The position numbers were made by a program, and so were the translations under genes. A stretch of 64,000 bases of DNA from NCBI GenBank assembly GCA_027574665.1, contig CM050648.1:139438175-139502174 (forward strand). Reading direction: 5' to 3'. This document shows positions 26,818-40,124 of the stretch, one piece after another. The DNA is from Rhynochetos jubatus. Its lineage: Eukaryota; Chordata; Aves; Eurypygiformes; Rhynochetidae. The notes below the pieces were generated by a model. That model made no database searches and was not told the origin of the DNA. It was given only the letters and a program-made list of their open reading frames with translations. Position 1 is the first letter of the stretch. The number at the start of each line of letters is the position of its first letter.

Positions 26818-28424
26818 TTGTGTCTTGACGAACTTTGCTTTTAAGACTAAACAAGGAGTGCAGGAGTGTATCCCACTGGAGATTGTGTATGTCAGAAGAA
26901 AGGAGGAAGGATCCTCTTTGTGAACGTAAAAGCAGCATTATAATGCAGTGCTGTGTATCGAGACTGGCACAAAAATGTTAAGCACTGAAGAATTATTTTT
27001 TGAAACCTAATTAAGGATATTCCCATAAAATCTGCATTCTTGATATTCCATAGAACAATTTGGGTGACTATATATGGATGTTATACATTTTTGAAAGAAC
27101 CATTTCTTTACAAAGCCGTGTATCTCTCCAGTGAACTGAAACTTAGGAAAAAAAAATGATGCATGATATCGCTGGAGTTGAAGTTTATTTGGGGAGCATC
27201 TTCCATATTAATGGAGACAGAGGCCTGTTCAAACACAACTTCCTAAAGCCAGTGCAGCAAGAAGCCTAAGCAAACTCAAAAATTAATGCTGAGTCAAAGC
27301 TAAATATTTAATTTTAATTTTCCCTCTCAGATTGAATTGGGTTTTTTTTTGGTTTGGTTTTTTTTTAGTGGAAAATATCCATAAAAATCAACATTTTGAT
27401 AGGATATTCCCAAGCAGTTCTATTTTCCCTGTTTTGTATACCATTGATAGGGATGTGTCACTTCTGGACTGTAGCTGGAGTTGTGTGAATAGGATGTTCT
27501 CTCATCCTTTCTCTGAAAATACTTGCTCTGCTCATCCAAATAATTTCCCAGTAGTTTAAAAAACAATTTATCTACTTCTGCAACAAACTGTAGGCTATGG
27601 AAATGTACGGTGAGGGTGTGTGCTGTCTGCTTTCCCCTCACTTAGCCTGGAAGATTGCTTTCCCACAGCTTGTGTTAGTTATCATCCTAGGAGTGGAGGT
27701 GCCAGTAGAAACCGCTGCTCTGCCTTAACCCTGTGAAGTCCATCTGGCTTGGACACCTCCTTCCCCAGCTTACAGCTGTGCAGATGTTTCTGTCCATTTG
27801 TAGCATGGCTGTTTGGCTCCTCCGTTAGATGTGTAGAGTTCAGCTTTCCTTTTTATCTGTTTCTTAATGTCACTTCCTTGAAAGGGCTGGTTGGTGCATG
27901 GCTGGGTTTTCCAAACCGCAGACAAAAGTTGTCTGGGTTAGTGGTGGTCCGTATCCTGTTCTCCTGGAGCTTAGGCTTATGGTTAGAGGTTTACTTGAAT
28001 GATGTGATATGGGTTAACACTGGAGAGGAGTCAGTGTTGGCAGGATACGCTGTGTTACCTGAGGAGAAAAGAGGGAGCCTGGGCTTACCGTCCTTTTGTG
28101 CTGGACCAGGAAATATTTTTCTACCCACAGTGTGCACACCAAGGTGCGTTAATTCTGGGCACCTCCGTGATGAAACTAGGGGCTGCTGATGCAGGTGACT
28201 TGCTTCTATTTCTGCTAGACCAAGGGAAGGCAGTATGAGGGCAGAGAGGGTTTGAACGGTCATGTTTGGTTATTCCTCCAGAGAGCTCTATTTTCAGAAT
28301 TCCTGTTCTGCACAGATTATTGATACCCACAAGGTGTGAAGCTCTTCTTTCCTAATTTTAACCTTGCAGTTTGGGGGTGTATGGAGGGTGGGGAAGGGGG
28401 TGCCTTGTTTGTTTGTATTTTTTT

Positions 28425-28688
28425 AAAGTGAGACTTCTGTGTGACAGCCTGACTCAAACTTCAGGGATCCTTAGCAGTGATTTTTGCTAAAATCTAGCTG
28501 ATGAACTAAACCAAAGTGAGACTTCTGTGTGACAGCCTGACTCAAACTTCAGGGATCCTTAGCAGTGATTTTTGCTAAAATCTAGCTGATGAACTAAACC
28601 AAAGTGAGACTTCTGTGTGACAGCCTGACTCAAACTTCAGGGATCCTTAGCAGTGATTTTTGCTAAAATCTAGCTGATGAACTAAACC
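28425..28688. repeat. Tandem repeat, three identical 88-bp units
   Basis: The units are 28425-28512, 28513-28600 and 28601-28688. Each begins AAAGTGAGACTTCTGTGTGA and ends GATGAACTAAACC. I compared them base by base and found no difference. No fourth partial copy is evident, although the right flank continues with related AAACC/AAAG text. There are no unique spacers, so it is a minisatellite-type duplication. It lies 709 bp upstream of the 29397 exon. Confidence 0.97.
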
Positions 28689-29396
28689 AAACCAAAGCCC
28701 AAACCAAAAGCAAGTCCTTAATTATACATGTAACTAAAAACCTACTGACCAAAAAATAAATACCTTCTTTCAAGGACAGGTTGACCGACACTGGGATTGA
28801 ATCTCTGATCCCTAAAATTATGTTCTATGTCTCTATCTAATTTAGATTAAACGACAAGAAGTCCTTAGGTAACACCACTAGCAGTTTCCTATTTTCTGTG
28901 GGTTTCAGGACAAAAGGTGATTTATGTAAGAAATCAGCATTTACCCCACCACTGATGGTATTTTGAGACTGAAACAATTTCAGTGGGTGAAGATGTAATA
29001 GGGAGAAAATATCCATACAATTCACCAAACAGATATGCATGGATCTTTTCAGAGAATTGCTTGTGTTTAATGTTGCTCCTGCTTCATTTATATGACAAAT
29101 TGGAACACTATTAACCTTATTTTTTCCCCTTTAATCTTTATTTCCTCTGGCAAGGTTGAGATTATTCAGCACTTCTAGGAAAAAGAAGGAATCAAGTTCC
29201 TTATTTTTATGAAGCCCTGAATGTTGAATAATTTGAGCCATAGAGGCTTGATGTTGTTGTTAAAATTAAGGATGTGCATGAGAATATATGTATAGCTTCA
29301 AATATTATCAAACATTGGCAAGATTTATCATGCAAAATCCCAAGCAGAGCCTTTGCCTTGCAAAACAACACTCTAACGTTTCCTTTACTTTTTCAG

Positions 29397-29460
29397 GTGG
29401 ATTTGGAGCCAGAAGGCAAAGTGTTTGTTGTCATAACTCTTACAGGCAGCTTCACGGAAG
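29397..29460 (+). CDS. PRKCH: PRKCH coding exon, end of C2 region (probably exon 2)
   Basis: This 64-nt exon encodes 21 codons plus one base, starting VDLEPEGKVFVV and ending GSFTE. It is the last strand region of the N-terminal C2-like domain of novel PKCs, which helps target the kinase to membranes without binding calcium. The acceptor is a pyrimidine-rich tract ending in CAG before GTGGAT, and the donor is GAAG|GTAAGG. The exon begins in phase 0 and ends after the first base of a codon, which the next exon completes as Gly. Its length is not a multiple of three, so skipping it would shift the frame. The preceding exon, holding the start codon and most of C2, is not seen in 1-29396 and should lie upstream. 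Confidence 0.95.
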
Positions 29461-32054
29461 GTAAGGGAATTATTTTGGCTTGTTTCCATTAAGAGCTGGA
29501 CTCTGGTGTACACTCTTGCCATCACTTACCAGCCGGTATAGGAGGGGATGGCATTTTTCACGCCAGCCATGGGCTGTTGTGTGCTGGAGGCTTCTTGAGT
29601 GATGGGGGAAATCTGGAAGGAGCCGTGTGTAACGTTTGTGCCCTCTGCTGTGCTGTTGGTCCCACCTCGGACCCAGGGAGCCGATTTGTGCTTGATCTGG
29701 TTCATTTATCCGAAGTTGTCCTGGAAACGGATCGGTTTTGTCACTCATACTTTTCTCCTAGGTACTTCTTGAGGGGCAAACTAAAGGAGCATGTCAAATA
29801 TGTTTAAAACATCTGGGTGATTCTTATTCCATAATGGTTCCTGTCTGCTTCACGTGCATTTCTGTTTCCTGAGTTCACTTTGCACGGGAAACTTAGAAGT
29901 TTTTTAGCATGACAGCTGCCCTCAAAAAGTGTCTGGGTGGATGTTTTCTGTGACTGTCTTTTATAGTGTGATGTTTTTAATTTCCCTGATGTTTACTGTG
30001 ATATCAGCTACAAGTGTGGATTTGAGCTCTCCTGCAGGAACCCAGGAAATCTTGCATGGGGCTCAGAAATAGGTTATTTTCTTCTGACGTGCACTATTGT
30101 TCTTACTTGCTTTAACCGTGGCCTCAAACTGCTTTTGTTGGGGGGCGTTTTCTATACAGAAGCCAAGAATCAAGGCAGGGTCTGCTCTGCTGTCTGATAC
30201 CTGCAGCCTGGGAGAGCTGGATTTTCAATGCTTTCTCTTGTTCTGGTTGTTCTAGGAACTGATTGCTCGGCATGGAGGCCGTGCCGGGGGCTGCGGCACA
30301 GGCAGCCCACCCTGCCATGCTCCGTCTTGGATGCAAGAGGGGTGCAAGTTTGGGGGGTGCTTGCTTCAGGGGTTACGGTGAAGCTCTGCTCTCCTGCCTA
30401 GCAGTTCCCCTAGCTCACCCCTTGTGCTGGGTGCGCTGGCCTGTCAGTGCCCCTGCCTTTGTTTTTCAGATGCAGGTTTGAATACAAGCTGGTGCTTTAC
30501 TTGGAGCTTTTGGGGAGCTGTCTTGCTCTTGCTGAGCTGGCAGCCAGATGAGTGCTGGGGATAGGGAGCTGGTGCATCACAGGAGCTGGTGAAGCTTTTG
30601 GTTTTCTTTGCGTGGTTCACGCCCCAGGAGTGCTCTGCCCCTGGTAGAACAGCTGTGGCCTTCTAAAGTGTTTGAGCCCAATCCAGTCTGTAATCAGCTG
30701 AGCCGCGCCTGAGGGCCCAGCAAGGGTTGCAGGGAGACAGTGACCTCCCCAGCTCCGTGGTGTGGAAGCGGTGGCAGGGTTCGCCGGCATCCTTCCCAAG
30801 CAGCTGGGCTGGTTGTACTCCTAGGGACCACGGGCAGGGTGTAATCCTGCTTGTGGGAGGTGTGTTAGGAGGGAGAACAGAAAGCCTGGCTGACTTTGAC
30901 TCCTAAGAAAATGTGTGGTCTGGGAGTGATGTGAAAGACAAAGAATATCACACCCTGGGGTGGCAGCAGGGCAGGGGACCAGAATTCACTTTTCCAGTGA
31001 AGTTCCTTTTCCATGTAAAGCTGGGCAGGCCACACAGCATCACTGCAACTTTCAGTTCTTTACCTGTCAAGTAGCAATGCATGTTTTACTCTGCCCAGGT
31101 GTTAACTCTGGGGTCTGGGAACTGCTTTCACATGCCTAAAATGTTAACAGATTATGTACACCTTCTTCCCTAGGGAGGTGCTCCCTACAACTATGTTTTG
31201 ACAGGGAGACATGAACTTTTTCAAGTTAATTTTGGAAAAAAAAGCTTTATATTTGTAACCAGAGAACAGGGAGAGTGCAAAGGTGTGCTAGGGAGGCGTG
31301 GAGGACTGTTTTGCAGGTCCAAGGTAATGGCTGTTAGGCAGCAATAGGGGTGAAAAGGACATTAGAAATTGGCTTTAACTGCCTATGCCACAGTCAATGA
31401 TGTGAGTTGTAATGAGATCAAGAAACTAGAGGGCTTTTACTGGTCAGCATGCCAGTTTGTAGCCACACACAAGCGTGTCATGCTTGGCCATTTAAAGCAG
31501 GGTTGAGCAGGGATGGGGGGCTTGAGCATAAATCCAGTGTGGTTCAAGCTCATGCTGGTGGCTAAGCTGTTGTGTTGCTAACAAGGTCTCAAAGATGAGA
31601 GGAGAACTGAAATGTTTGTCCTGCTACTGCTTTCTGAGGAAAATGGGAAACGTTGGAAATAATTTACTTCTCTTTCCTCTGCCATTATTGAGGATGTGTG
31701 GACATACAGAACAGGAAGATCAAAGGCAGCTCTTGGGGCTTTTCTCGACCGGTTAGTCCCATGTGTGGTCACATTTGGAGTGTCCAAGAATAGACGTGAT
31801 CCGGGGCAAGCCTGAGTGCAGATACTGGCTTCTCCCAGTTGTTGGATAGTGGAGGCATCCATCAGGGAGAGGTTTCCTTTTGGAAAATGGTGAGGTCTCT
31901 TTCATAAAATTATGTTTTATTCTATGTTTTTTCCTCTCATTTTTTTCCCCCTGGAAATGTGAAGGCTCAGAATTGTATTTGTATAGCCAAATTCAGGGTC
32001 TCAGCCATCATTGTCTAACTCCAGTAAAGTAAAAGCAGGGGAAAAAAAAAAAAA

Positions 32055-32287
32055 CCAGGGAGATTTAGATTAGATATCCAGAAGAAATTCGTCACAGGGA
32101 GGGTGGTGAGGCACTGAAACGGTTGCTCAGAGAAATTGTGGGTGCCCCATCCCTGGAAGTGTTCAAGGCCAGGCTGGATGAGGCTTGGAGCAACCTGGTC
32201 TAGTGGAGGATGTCCCTGCCCACGGCAGGGGGGTTGGAACTGGATGGGCTTTAAAGTCCCTTCCAACCCAAACCATGCTATGATTCT
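32055..32287 (+). mobile_element. CR1 LINE 3' fragment
   Basis: It reads in the sense direction: TTAGATTAGATATCCAGAAG, GCCCCATCCCTGGAAGTG, GTCCCTGCCCACGGCAGG, and ends CCAACCCAAACCATGCTATG ATTCT, the CR1 3' terminus. It is the reverse complement of the minus-strand copies upstream. An A-rich run precedes it at 32042-32054. Confidence 0.92.
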
Positions 32288-33239
32288 AAAAGCCCAAAAA
32301 ATGACTAAAGAGAGAGAGGAGGGAGGGAAGCAGAAATAGCAAAACCAAGCAAACAAAAAGCCTGAGATGTTAAGTCCACCTGAGACTGAACTATTTGTTG
32401 TCCTAGAAGGCTTACCCAAAATAGACCGGCCTGCTGGCATTGGCTTCAGGAGTGGTGGGTTTTTTTGGTGCTTTTGACCAAAAGTTCAGTTTGGTTCTGC
32501 TTCACCTACAGCAGAGATGGGGAAGAAGGGTGGCCTTCCTGCAAGGGTTGCAGCATGCCTGGCAGAAGCACTCGCGTACCATCAGGACAAGGACAGTATA
32601 GAAAACGTACAGCTGGAAGGGGGGTTAGTGCTTTGTAGGTTCCCATATGGCTCTTCTGTCCATCAGTGTTAAACTGCTGTTTTGAGGCAGGGAAATATGC
32701 CCGTTTCACGTATTAAAGATTTGTGTAATTTTTCAAGAAGAGAAAGGAACAGAGCAATAGGAAGCGAGGGAGGTCTAGTGAAATTATCCCTGTCTATCTG
32801 TATTTTCTCTGCTGGATGTATTTGTTGCTGTGCTAAGCTATATCTGATTATATTAACTCCCCTCATTCAGCTGACATTTCCTGTGTAAAGCCACCAGTGC
32901 AAAATTAAAATGAAAATCTCCTTACCTCAGGAGATTACTTCTCCAAGCATCACCGTGTCTCTGCCAGCCACGCTGGGTCCTGGTGGCCCTGGCAGCCGGC
33001 TGGGGTGGAGGGAAGCACCCTCTCCTCCAGCCCTCTCCCTTGTGGACCCAAGAGCTGCTTCACTCCAGGCTGTTTTATAGGGAAGATGAGGACTGACACT
33101 TCAGGCATTGCTTAGGGCTGGATTTCCCCCTCCAACACCTCCCTCCCTCATATTAATTTATTTACTCTTTCCTAGGTTTTCTTTATTTTATCATGCCTAA
33201 TAATAGGATGTTTTCAAGTCATCAAAATTACAATTTCTT

Positions 33240-33345
33240 TTAAAAATAGGAAAGTCTATTAAAAACAGACTTTAATAGTCTATTAAAATAGTCTATTAAG
33301 AAGACTTTAAAAAAAGGCTTTTAAAAGTAGAAAAAAACCAGGAGG
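33240..33345. repeat. AT-rich patch with repeated TAGTCTATTAAAA-like units
   Basis: AGTCTATT occurs at 33253, 33277 and 33290, the last two 13 bp apart. CTATTAAA at 33256-33263 and TTTAATAG at 33271-33278 form an 8-bp inverted repeat with a 7-nt loop. It probably arose by slippage. Confidence 0.8.
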
Positions 33346-36300
33346 TCTTTAATGTCTATTTTCTTCTTTGCCGTAGACAGGTCTCATCCATGGATGTGAG
33401 GCACTTTGCAAGCTGGGGATGGGACCGGGGCTCAGCAAAGCTGTAGCGGTCAGAAGGCAGCTCTGGAGACTGCAGGAGCTGAGCTTTACCGGAACTATTT
33501 GTGTCCTCCTTCCCTCCATGTGATGATCCGTGTGTGTGCCAGGATGTCTGAGATAAACCACAAGATCTTAACTTTGTTTTGAGCCTTCTTTAAAGGAACA
33601 TTTATCCTTTATTGCTCCCTAAAACAGGTAGTGTTGCATAGGGTATAGAGTTCCCTAATGTTGTTCCTCTTGCCGTAACCATTTCCAGGTGAACAGCTTC
33701 CAAGTAGGGTTGTCACCAGTCCTGGACAGTACCTGGCAGCACCCTGTCAGGGAGACAACCCCCCCCACCAGTGAGGGGGGGCTGTTGCGGTTCTCCAGCG
33801 TGGTGTGCTCCAGTGCTGCTTCTCTGTGCTCTCCCAGGGAGTCATCTAGGTCCCCCTGTCCCTGGTTGAAGGTGACCTGGTGCCTCTGTCTCTGGGGCTT
33901 GTGTTGTTGATAGCAAGTGACTCTGATGCTATTGGGGTGCCCCGTTGGGTGTTGAACAGTTGGTGGTATGAATTCAGACCAGCTCTCCACTACTTGTCTC
34001 TCTTTTCTACTGAATACCAGTTCCAGGGATTCAGTAGCAAAGGGCAAGCCATGAATTACTTTATTCTTGGGCAGGGGGTGATTGACTTGACACAAAGTCT
34101 TGCAGGGAGTGTGGGTTCACTACTCCTGCTGTTGGTGCTTCTGGATGCCTGTGAGAATTTAGGAGAGATACCCAAGAGCAGGTGATCGTCCGTGGGTCAG
34201 GGTCTTTCACCACAGCGAGGTCAGACTGGACACCAGGAAGCCCCAGGTATGTGCCTGAAGGACGGCATGAACCTCCCTCCCTTGCAATACTGGAGTTCCA
34301 GAGCAAGAGGAGCCCCCTCGCAGCTTTGCCTACAAGGAGCGTTGCTGTGCCCTCAGTTTGCCACCTCTCTTGCTATTTGCCCTTTCTGATTTTGAGCAGA
34401 ACTAATGAAATTAACACAAATAAATTATTTGACTGAATTAATGAATGAAGCAAGGCCTGCAGAAAATACAGTGCTTCTATTTTAGTGCTTCAGACCTTTA
34501 CAATTTGCCCTTTTTATTTTTTTTTTTTTAATTGTCACTCAAAGTGATAATTCTGGCTTGAAGTTCAATTTTAATTTCATCATTGTGAGGTAAGTAATGG
34601 TTGTTTCTTTTCTTTCAGTGTCAGGAAAGACAAAGACAAATTTGAGTTCTGAGCAAGAAATAGAACAACGAGAATACTGAAAAGCCAAGTGACTTGGTAG
34701 AGCAGATATAGCACCCATTGCTAAATATTTAATGTTGGTAGGCTTTGCAGCAGCCAAGAAGCTTGAACTTGCCTCTAGAGCAGGAAACGCTTCTTTATTT
34801 TGCAACTGTCACGTCATGTATTTGGGATGCTTTGCTCTCAAGCACGAAGTTTTAGTCTTTTGCTGTCTCTTTTTCTTGGAATACCTTTTTGTGATGTGGT
34901 TTTTGTCTTAGGAAATAGCACTTCCTCAGACAGGCACCAGTAAAGATCTGTAGCCTCAGTCTCAAATGATATAGGTTTTATGCTAAGAAGATCCTTATTC
35001 TGTACTGTAATCTAGCTCCTCAGTCCCACAGAACTCCTGGTTGCAGATGTGTTATTAGGCTCTTGCACAAGAGGGTGGAAAAAAAGATGTTTACCAGTCC
35101 TCTGTAAACTGCAACAATGAGTGTTTTCAGCCTTTTTTATAGTTAAAGGAATAATTATTGGAAACTAGGAACCAGGAATGAAAAATGTCCCATTCTCATC
35201 CCCTGGCTAGTTGGGACACTCTTCTGTTTTGGGTTACTAGCCCAAGCAGGAGAATTTTAAGGCATGTAGTAGACACTGTCCAGAGAACCTTCTGATCTGA
35301 ATAGGCGATATCAGTGCAGAATAGGATAAAGTTTTGCTCTCTTTCGTTTACAATCTGAGGACATGGAAGTCTTTAATGTCTAGCCCAAAGTCTTATGTGG
35401 CAGAGAGCAGCAGCAGACGTGTATTTTATAGCCCAGTACTTTTTTGCAGTGCCTACGCTTTTTCCAGTGCTTTACACAAGTCACATATGTGCATGCTGCA
35501 GGCAAGGGATTTCCAGATGTACTCCATGTTGGTCCAACTCTGCATTTCCAGATGGAAATAGGTCAGAACAATGTCGAGTCCCATGGGGGAGAAGATACAC
35601 CCTAGAAGATTGAGTCCTTGCAGAGACCAGGAATGTCATCCACAGATGCTGTGCATCTCTGCGTGGGAAGCAGGTGAATGCCACTGGATCTCCAGCCTTG
35701 CTGGAAGATGTCAGTCCAGTTAAAAAGTAAAAAGCAATTCCAGAGGCTGATCTTGAAGTCCTGAGCACAGGTATTGCTGTCCTGGGGGTCACACTCAGCA
35801 CTCCAACGGAGATGTGCCAGCCAAGCCAACGGGAATAAAAGCAGCTCCATCCTTGTTATGAAGGGATGTTAAAGCTCTGGGCAACACTGAGGATCTCAGG
35901 AGAGAACTTCGAAGTCAGAGAAACCATGAGGAACCTCTTGGAGATTCTTTTCACAGAAAAGAATCTTTAGGTCTTCCAAGAAATGCCCTTCGGCTGTGAG
36001 TTGCCGTTAGGAGAAGGGGCTGTACTGCGTCTTCCCGAGCGCTGCCTTTCACTTGCCCTGTTCCAGCTGACAGTGGCATGAGAAGGGGTCACTGTGATGA
36101 GAGACAGTCCAGCCTTGGAAGATAGACAAAGTGGATCAACTTGAATCATTATTATTGTTTATGGTGAGAGGATAGTTTGAGCTTTTTTTTTTTAAAGTGA
36201 AGCCTTCAAAATGTACATATTGCATTTCACGTTTAAATAGGGTAGAGAGAACCCAAGTATTTTTGCACCCTGCCGCTCTTGCATCTCACATATGACTCTC

Positions 36301-39300
36301 CACCATTTAAAAAAAAAAGAAGGAAAAGGCAAGTTTGGTAAATTTTGAATTTTCACAGGAAAAATGGGTTTCAACAGAGGAAAAAAAAACAAACAAAAGA
36401 CTATTTATTCCTGATTGCTGGAAGGTCTAGGTTCTGGGAAATTAAGTGATTTGCTCGGTGTTATGGAGGGAGTTTAATAGAGAGCCAGGAGGTGAGCAGC
36501 ACCCCAGCCTGCTGCATATCCACAAGACCACCTTTATTCCTTAGAGAAGGATCCATTGGAGCTCCGCACGTATTGCAGTATGTCTAATGCTGAGAGGTTT
36601 TAGGCAGTAATTCATAACTTGCCAAGGTCTGTCAACTGCTTAGATACCCAGACAGTGTAAAAACACAACAGACAGCAGTAGCAGGGTTAACTTTACTTCC
36701 TCAGTGGGCTGTGTTTTGTCTGGGCTCTGAAACATAGATATAAATATGCAAGCTTGCAATCTGCTCTGGGATTTCAGTGTTCCTGGCTGTAATGAGGAAC
36801 AGAGATTTTTGCTTTATTTTAATGTGATTCCTGGAAGAAGTGATGGTGGTTCCCAGAGGAGCTTAAATCTGTCTGCTCGGCCTTGGAGGACAGCGTTGTG
36901 CTGGAGCGGGTGTTTGTGCTGCAGCAAAGCAGGATGGCAAATGTGGGCTGAAGGGAGAAGAGCACGAAGCCATTGGAGGTGGGGACGGTGATCCTGTGGC
37001 AGGGATTGTGCAGCAACCCTATCCCCTGCTGCTGCACCCTGTGCTGGGGGATGCCCTTTCATGGCCATCTCCCTCCGTTGTGGTCAAGGGCACCTGGATG
37101 ATGCCATTGGACTGGGATGGAGGGGGGATGCCCTGTGCACCATACCTCATGGCTGCACCTGAATTTCCCTAGCCCACAATTTCTGAGGTACCTGACTGAT
37201 GAAACAGGTGAATGGCTGTCCAAAAGCCCTCGAGGGTCACCCTGTAAATGTGTAGCAGAAACTGGAGGGGAAAAAAAATACCAACAAAACCACCTCAACT
37301 GAATTAGGCTGTGTCCTGTTTAATGCCCTGGTCTGCCAATGCTGGCTGCTGGAGGAGACTCCTAATTTAGGTGGTATCACCACAGGCAAGGGTGCTCCTT
37401 GTGCCTGGCAGTCTATTCCGTCAGGTGTCCAGAAGTGCCGATGAGCTGGCTGCAGTATGGGGCAGCACTCGACTCTGCGTGAGTGGATCTGCTGGACCTG
37501 TTGGCATGAGGGGATGCACGAGGTAACGAAATGTGGTTGTGCCACAGTGCTTAATTACCTCGTTTTACCTGGAAGGTATTCATACATCATTAGGGCTTGC
37601 GAGGGGCAAAGTTCCTCTGCAGATGCGAGGATCAGCAGCACCAGTCATCTGCGTGTTGTGGATGCCGTGGCAGTCAGTTCCCGCACCTCACTGGAGTGGG
37701 GCAATACCTCATCGATAGCCAAGCAGAATGGGGTCTTCAGCCTTGGAGAAGCTGGCACAGAGCTGTAGGAAGCAGAGCTTGTCTTCCAGTGGTTTTTTCA
37801 AAGGCAAATCCTCATGCTCGCAGTTGCTTCTATGCCCTTGTTTCGGGTTGTTCCTGAGTGTGCCCAGTGTAAAATTCCAAGTTTCCTGCTCTTCAGTGCC
37901 AGCTGAAAAAGTTTTATTTTCTGGAGTACTTCAGCTGAAATCATTGTTATTTCCAGTATGAGGTTCCAAATCAAAATACAGCTTTGAGCAAAGAGATCCT
38001 GATGTTTTTTTGCCAGGGCGACCTCAAGCTTGGCACAGCAGAGGTGGGAGGGATGCGAGCCTCTGCCAACTTCGTCTGTCTTCGGGAAAATCTAGCCAGT
38101 TGTGATCTTCAGGGAGAAAACGTATGAGATCAGCGTGGCTTTGAGGGCTGTGGCCATCACCTGCACTGAGCAGGTTCCCACCTCGGTGGCTGTCCCTCCT
38201 GGCACTGCTGGGCATTGCAGATATGGGATTGTTTCATAATTGTGGGTAAATCTGCCTGTCTGAAAAGGATGCTCTCGGGTTTCTCTTGGGCTGGCCTAGC
38301 GTGGGGTTGGTTCTGCACCAGCTGGCTGGACTGGGGAGCTGAGCAAAGCTGGAACAGGGGTGTGGGTTGGTTTGAGGCCAGATCTATCTCCTGGTTCAGC
38401 TAAGCGCTGGCCTGGGGAGCTGTGGCAGGGCAGGAGGGAGGAAGGCGGGAGGTCTGGCTGAGCAGGTGTGCTGCTCTCCATTCCTGTCTGCTGGGACACA
38501 GGGCAAGGACAGTGAATGGTGGAAACACTGGGAAGAGTCACTCGAACTACTAGAGCTGTAGGAGTCTTGAGACAGACAGAGGCAAAATATAAGGAGAGTT
38601 AGGAGGAAGTAGGAGACTGGGCTGGGGAGTGGTGACGGCTGGGTGTGGACGGGAGCTGTAAGGAGGAAGAAGCTTAAAGAAGCTCAAAGGGTTAAAGAAA
38701 GTGGGAAGGGAAAAATATGGACAGATGGATGGTAGAGGAGCTGCAGAAGATGAGGAAAGGCTGCAGCAGAAGAGTTGTGGCCAGTGAAGCCTATTTCTTG
38801 CTAGAATCTGGAACCAAGTTTTAACCCCAGAATCTCAGCTCTTTTCTGCCGTCTAGCTGCCAAACTTGTTGAGCAAGTGTGTGTCTGTCGCTAGTACTGG
38901 ATCTGCACAGCAGAGCATAGTCCTTTTCTGGGAATGATTCCCCTGTCAGTGCTACCCTCTCTCCCTGGATCTGTGTGTCTGAAACCACAGCTGTGCTGGT
39001 GAATCCGGACCGTGGAAGGGAAGGGCTGCTCCAGTTCCAGTGGATGAATTTATTTCTAATGGTAGTTTTCATTGTTTGGAAAACTTAGAAAATTGTCTTA
39101 AAAACAGAAACCTTCTTACATTTGAAGGATATTACTAATGTTAGAAAACAAAACTCTCAAAAGTCAGGAAATGCTGTATTTTTGTGTTTAAAACTTGTCC
39201 TTCCTGTATGTTCACAATACAGACTTGCAGATCACGCTTGCGGATCAGCAAGAACAAAGACAGGAAGATGTTTCTTTTCCAGCCTGCTCAGCTCAGAGGA

Positions 39301-39912
39301 CTTAAGTAGTGGGTGAGGAATTTGGGGTTCAGTCTGGTCCTGTGCATGTTTTTACCCTGTCTCTGGTCACTTGTGAGTTAATATTTAATAACTCACTCGT
39401 GAGTGTTAGGTAAGGTGAGAAAAACAGGTCCTTCAGAGAAAGACTCCAATGTTGCATCCAAAAGGGCTGATGATAACTTGCATGAAGGCCATCGCACACC
39501 TGTGACCCATGCAATGGGCACGTAGAGCCGAGTCCAGCAGCACCCACGGCTTCAGTATTGTGGTTTAACCCCACTTGGCAACTAAGCACCACCCAGCTGC
39601 TTGCTCACCTCCCTTCTTCCCTGGTGGGATGGGGGAGACAATCAGAGGAAAAGGTAAAAAAACTCATGGGTTGAGATAAGAACAGTTTAATAATTGAAAT
39701 AAATGAAATAAGATAATGATACTACAATTACTATGTAATGAAAATATTACTAATAGTGGTTGTAATACATAATGAGAAGGAAAACAGCAATGGTGGGGGG
39801 GATGGGCGAAGTGATACAGTCACCATCCACTGACTGACACCCAACTTGTCCCAGAGCAGTGACAGCCAGAGAGAGAGCCTCCAGCCAGCTCCCCCAACTT
39901 AAATACTAAGCA

Positions 39913-40062
39913 CAGAATCATAGCATCATAGAATGGTTTGGGTTGGAAGGGATCTTAAAGACCATCCAGTTCCACCACCCCCCCCCCCCCCCCGCCATGA
40001 GCAGAGACACCTTCCACTAGGTCAGGTTGCTCAAAGCCCCATCCAACCTGGCCTGGAACACT
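39913..40062 (-). mobile_element. CR1 LINE 3' fragment nested inside the solo LTR
   Basis: About 150 bp, from CAGAATCATAGCATCATAGA to CCTGGAACACT. It splits the LTR between TACTAAGCA and GATGTCATATGG, two segments that are adjacent in the related LTR at 1.3 kb (GCTGAGCATG...CATATG). It contains an unusual run of 16 C (39978-39993) where other copies have a short C tract. Confidence 0.9.
39978..39993. repeat. Run of 16 C
   Basis: This homopolymer lies within the CR1 inserted in the LTR, at the place where other copies read a short CCCC tract. Its length is likely to be unstable or subject to sequencing error. Confidence 0.9.
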
Positions 40063-40124
40063 CGATGTCATATGGAATGAAATATCCATTTGGTCAGTTT
40101 GGGTCAGCTGTACTGGCTGTGTCC

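Larger units (their letters stand above)
1..29396 (+). other. PRKCH: PRKCH large upstream intron (3' part)
   Basis: No open frame here looks like the expected C2 exon or any other protein that I recognise, apart from CR1 fragments. The stretch holds a solo LTR, four CR1 copies on the minus strand, one CR1 reverse-transcriptase fragment on the plus strand, an 88-bp tandem repeat, and simple-sequence tracts, all listed separately. The rest (for example 1-1012, 1594-9550, 13411-25694 and 26818-28424) shows ordinary mixed intronic sequence with local AT-rich and GC-rich patches. Regulatory elements may be present but are not demonstrable from sequence alone. Confidence 0.85.

Noticed and set aside
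28425..28688. CRISPR-like array
   Set aside because: The units are contiguous with no spacers, and the sequence is vertebrate intron.
1..29396. A hidden N-terminal C2 exon of PRKCH
   Set aside because: I looked for the expected C2 text in open frames and found none. The exon should be upstream of the window.
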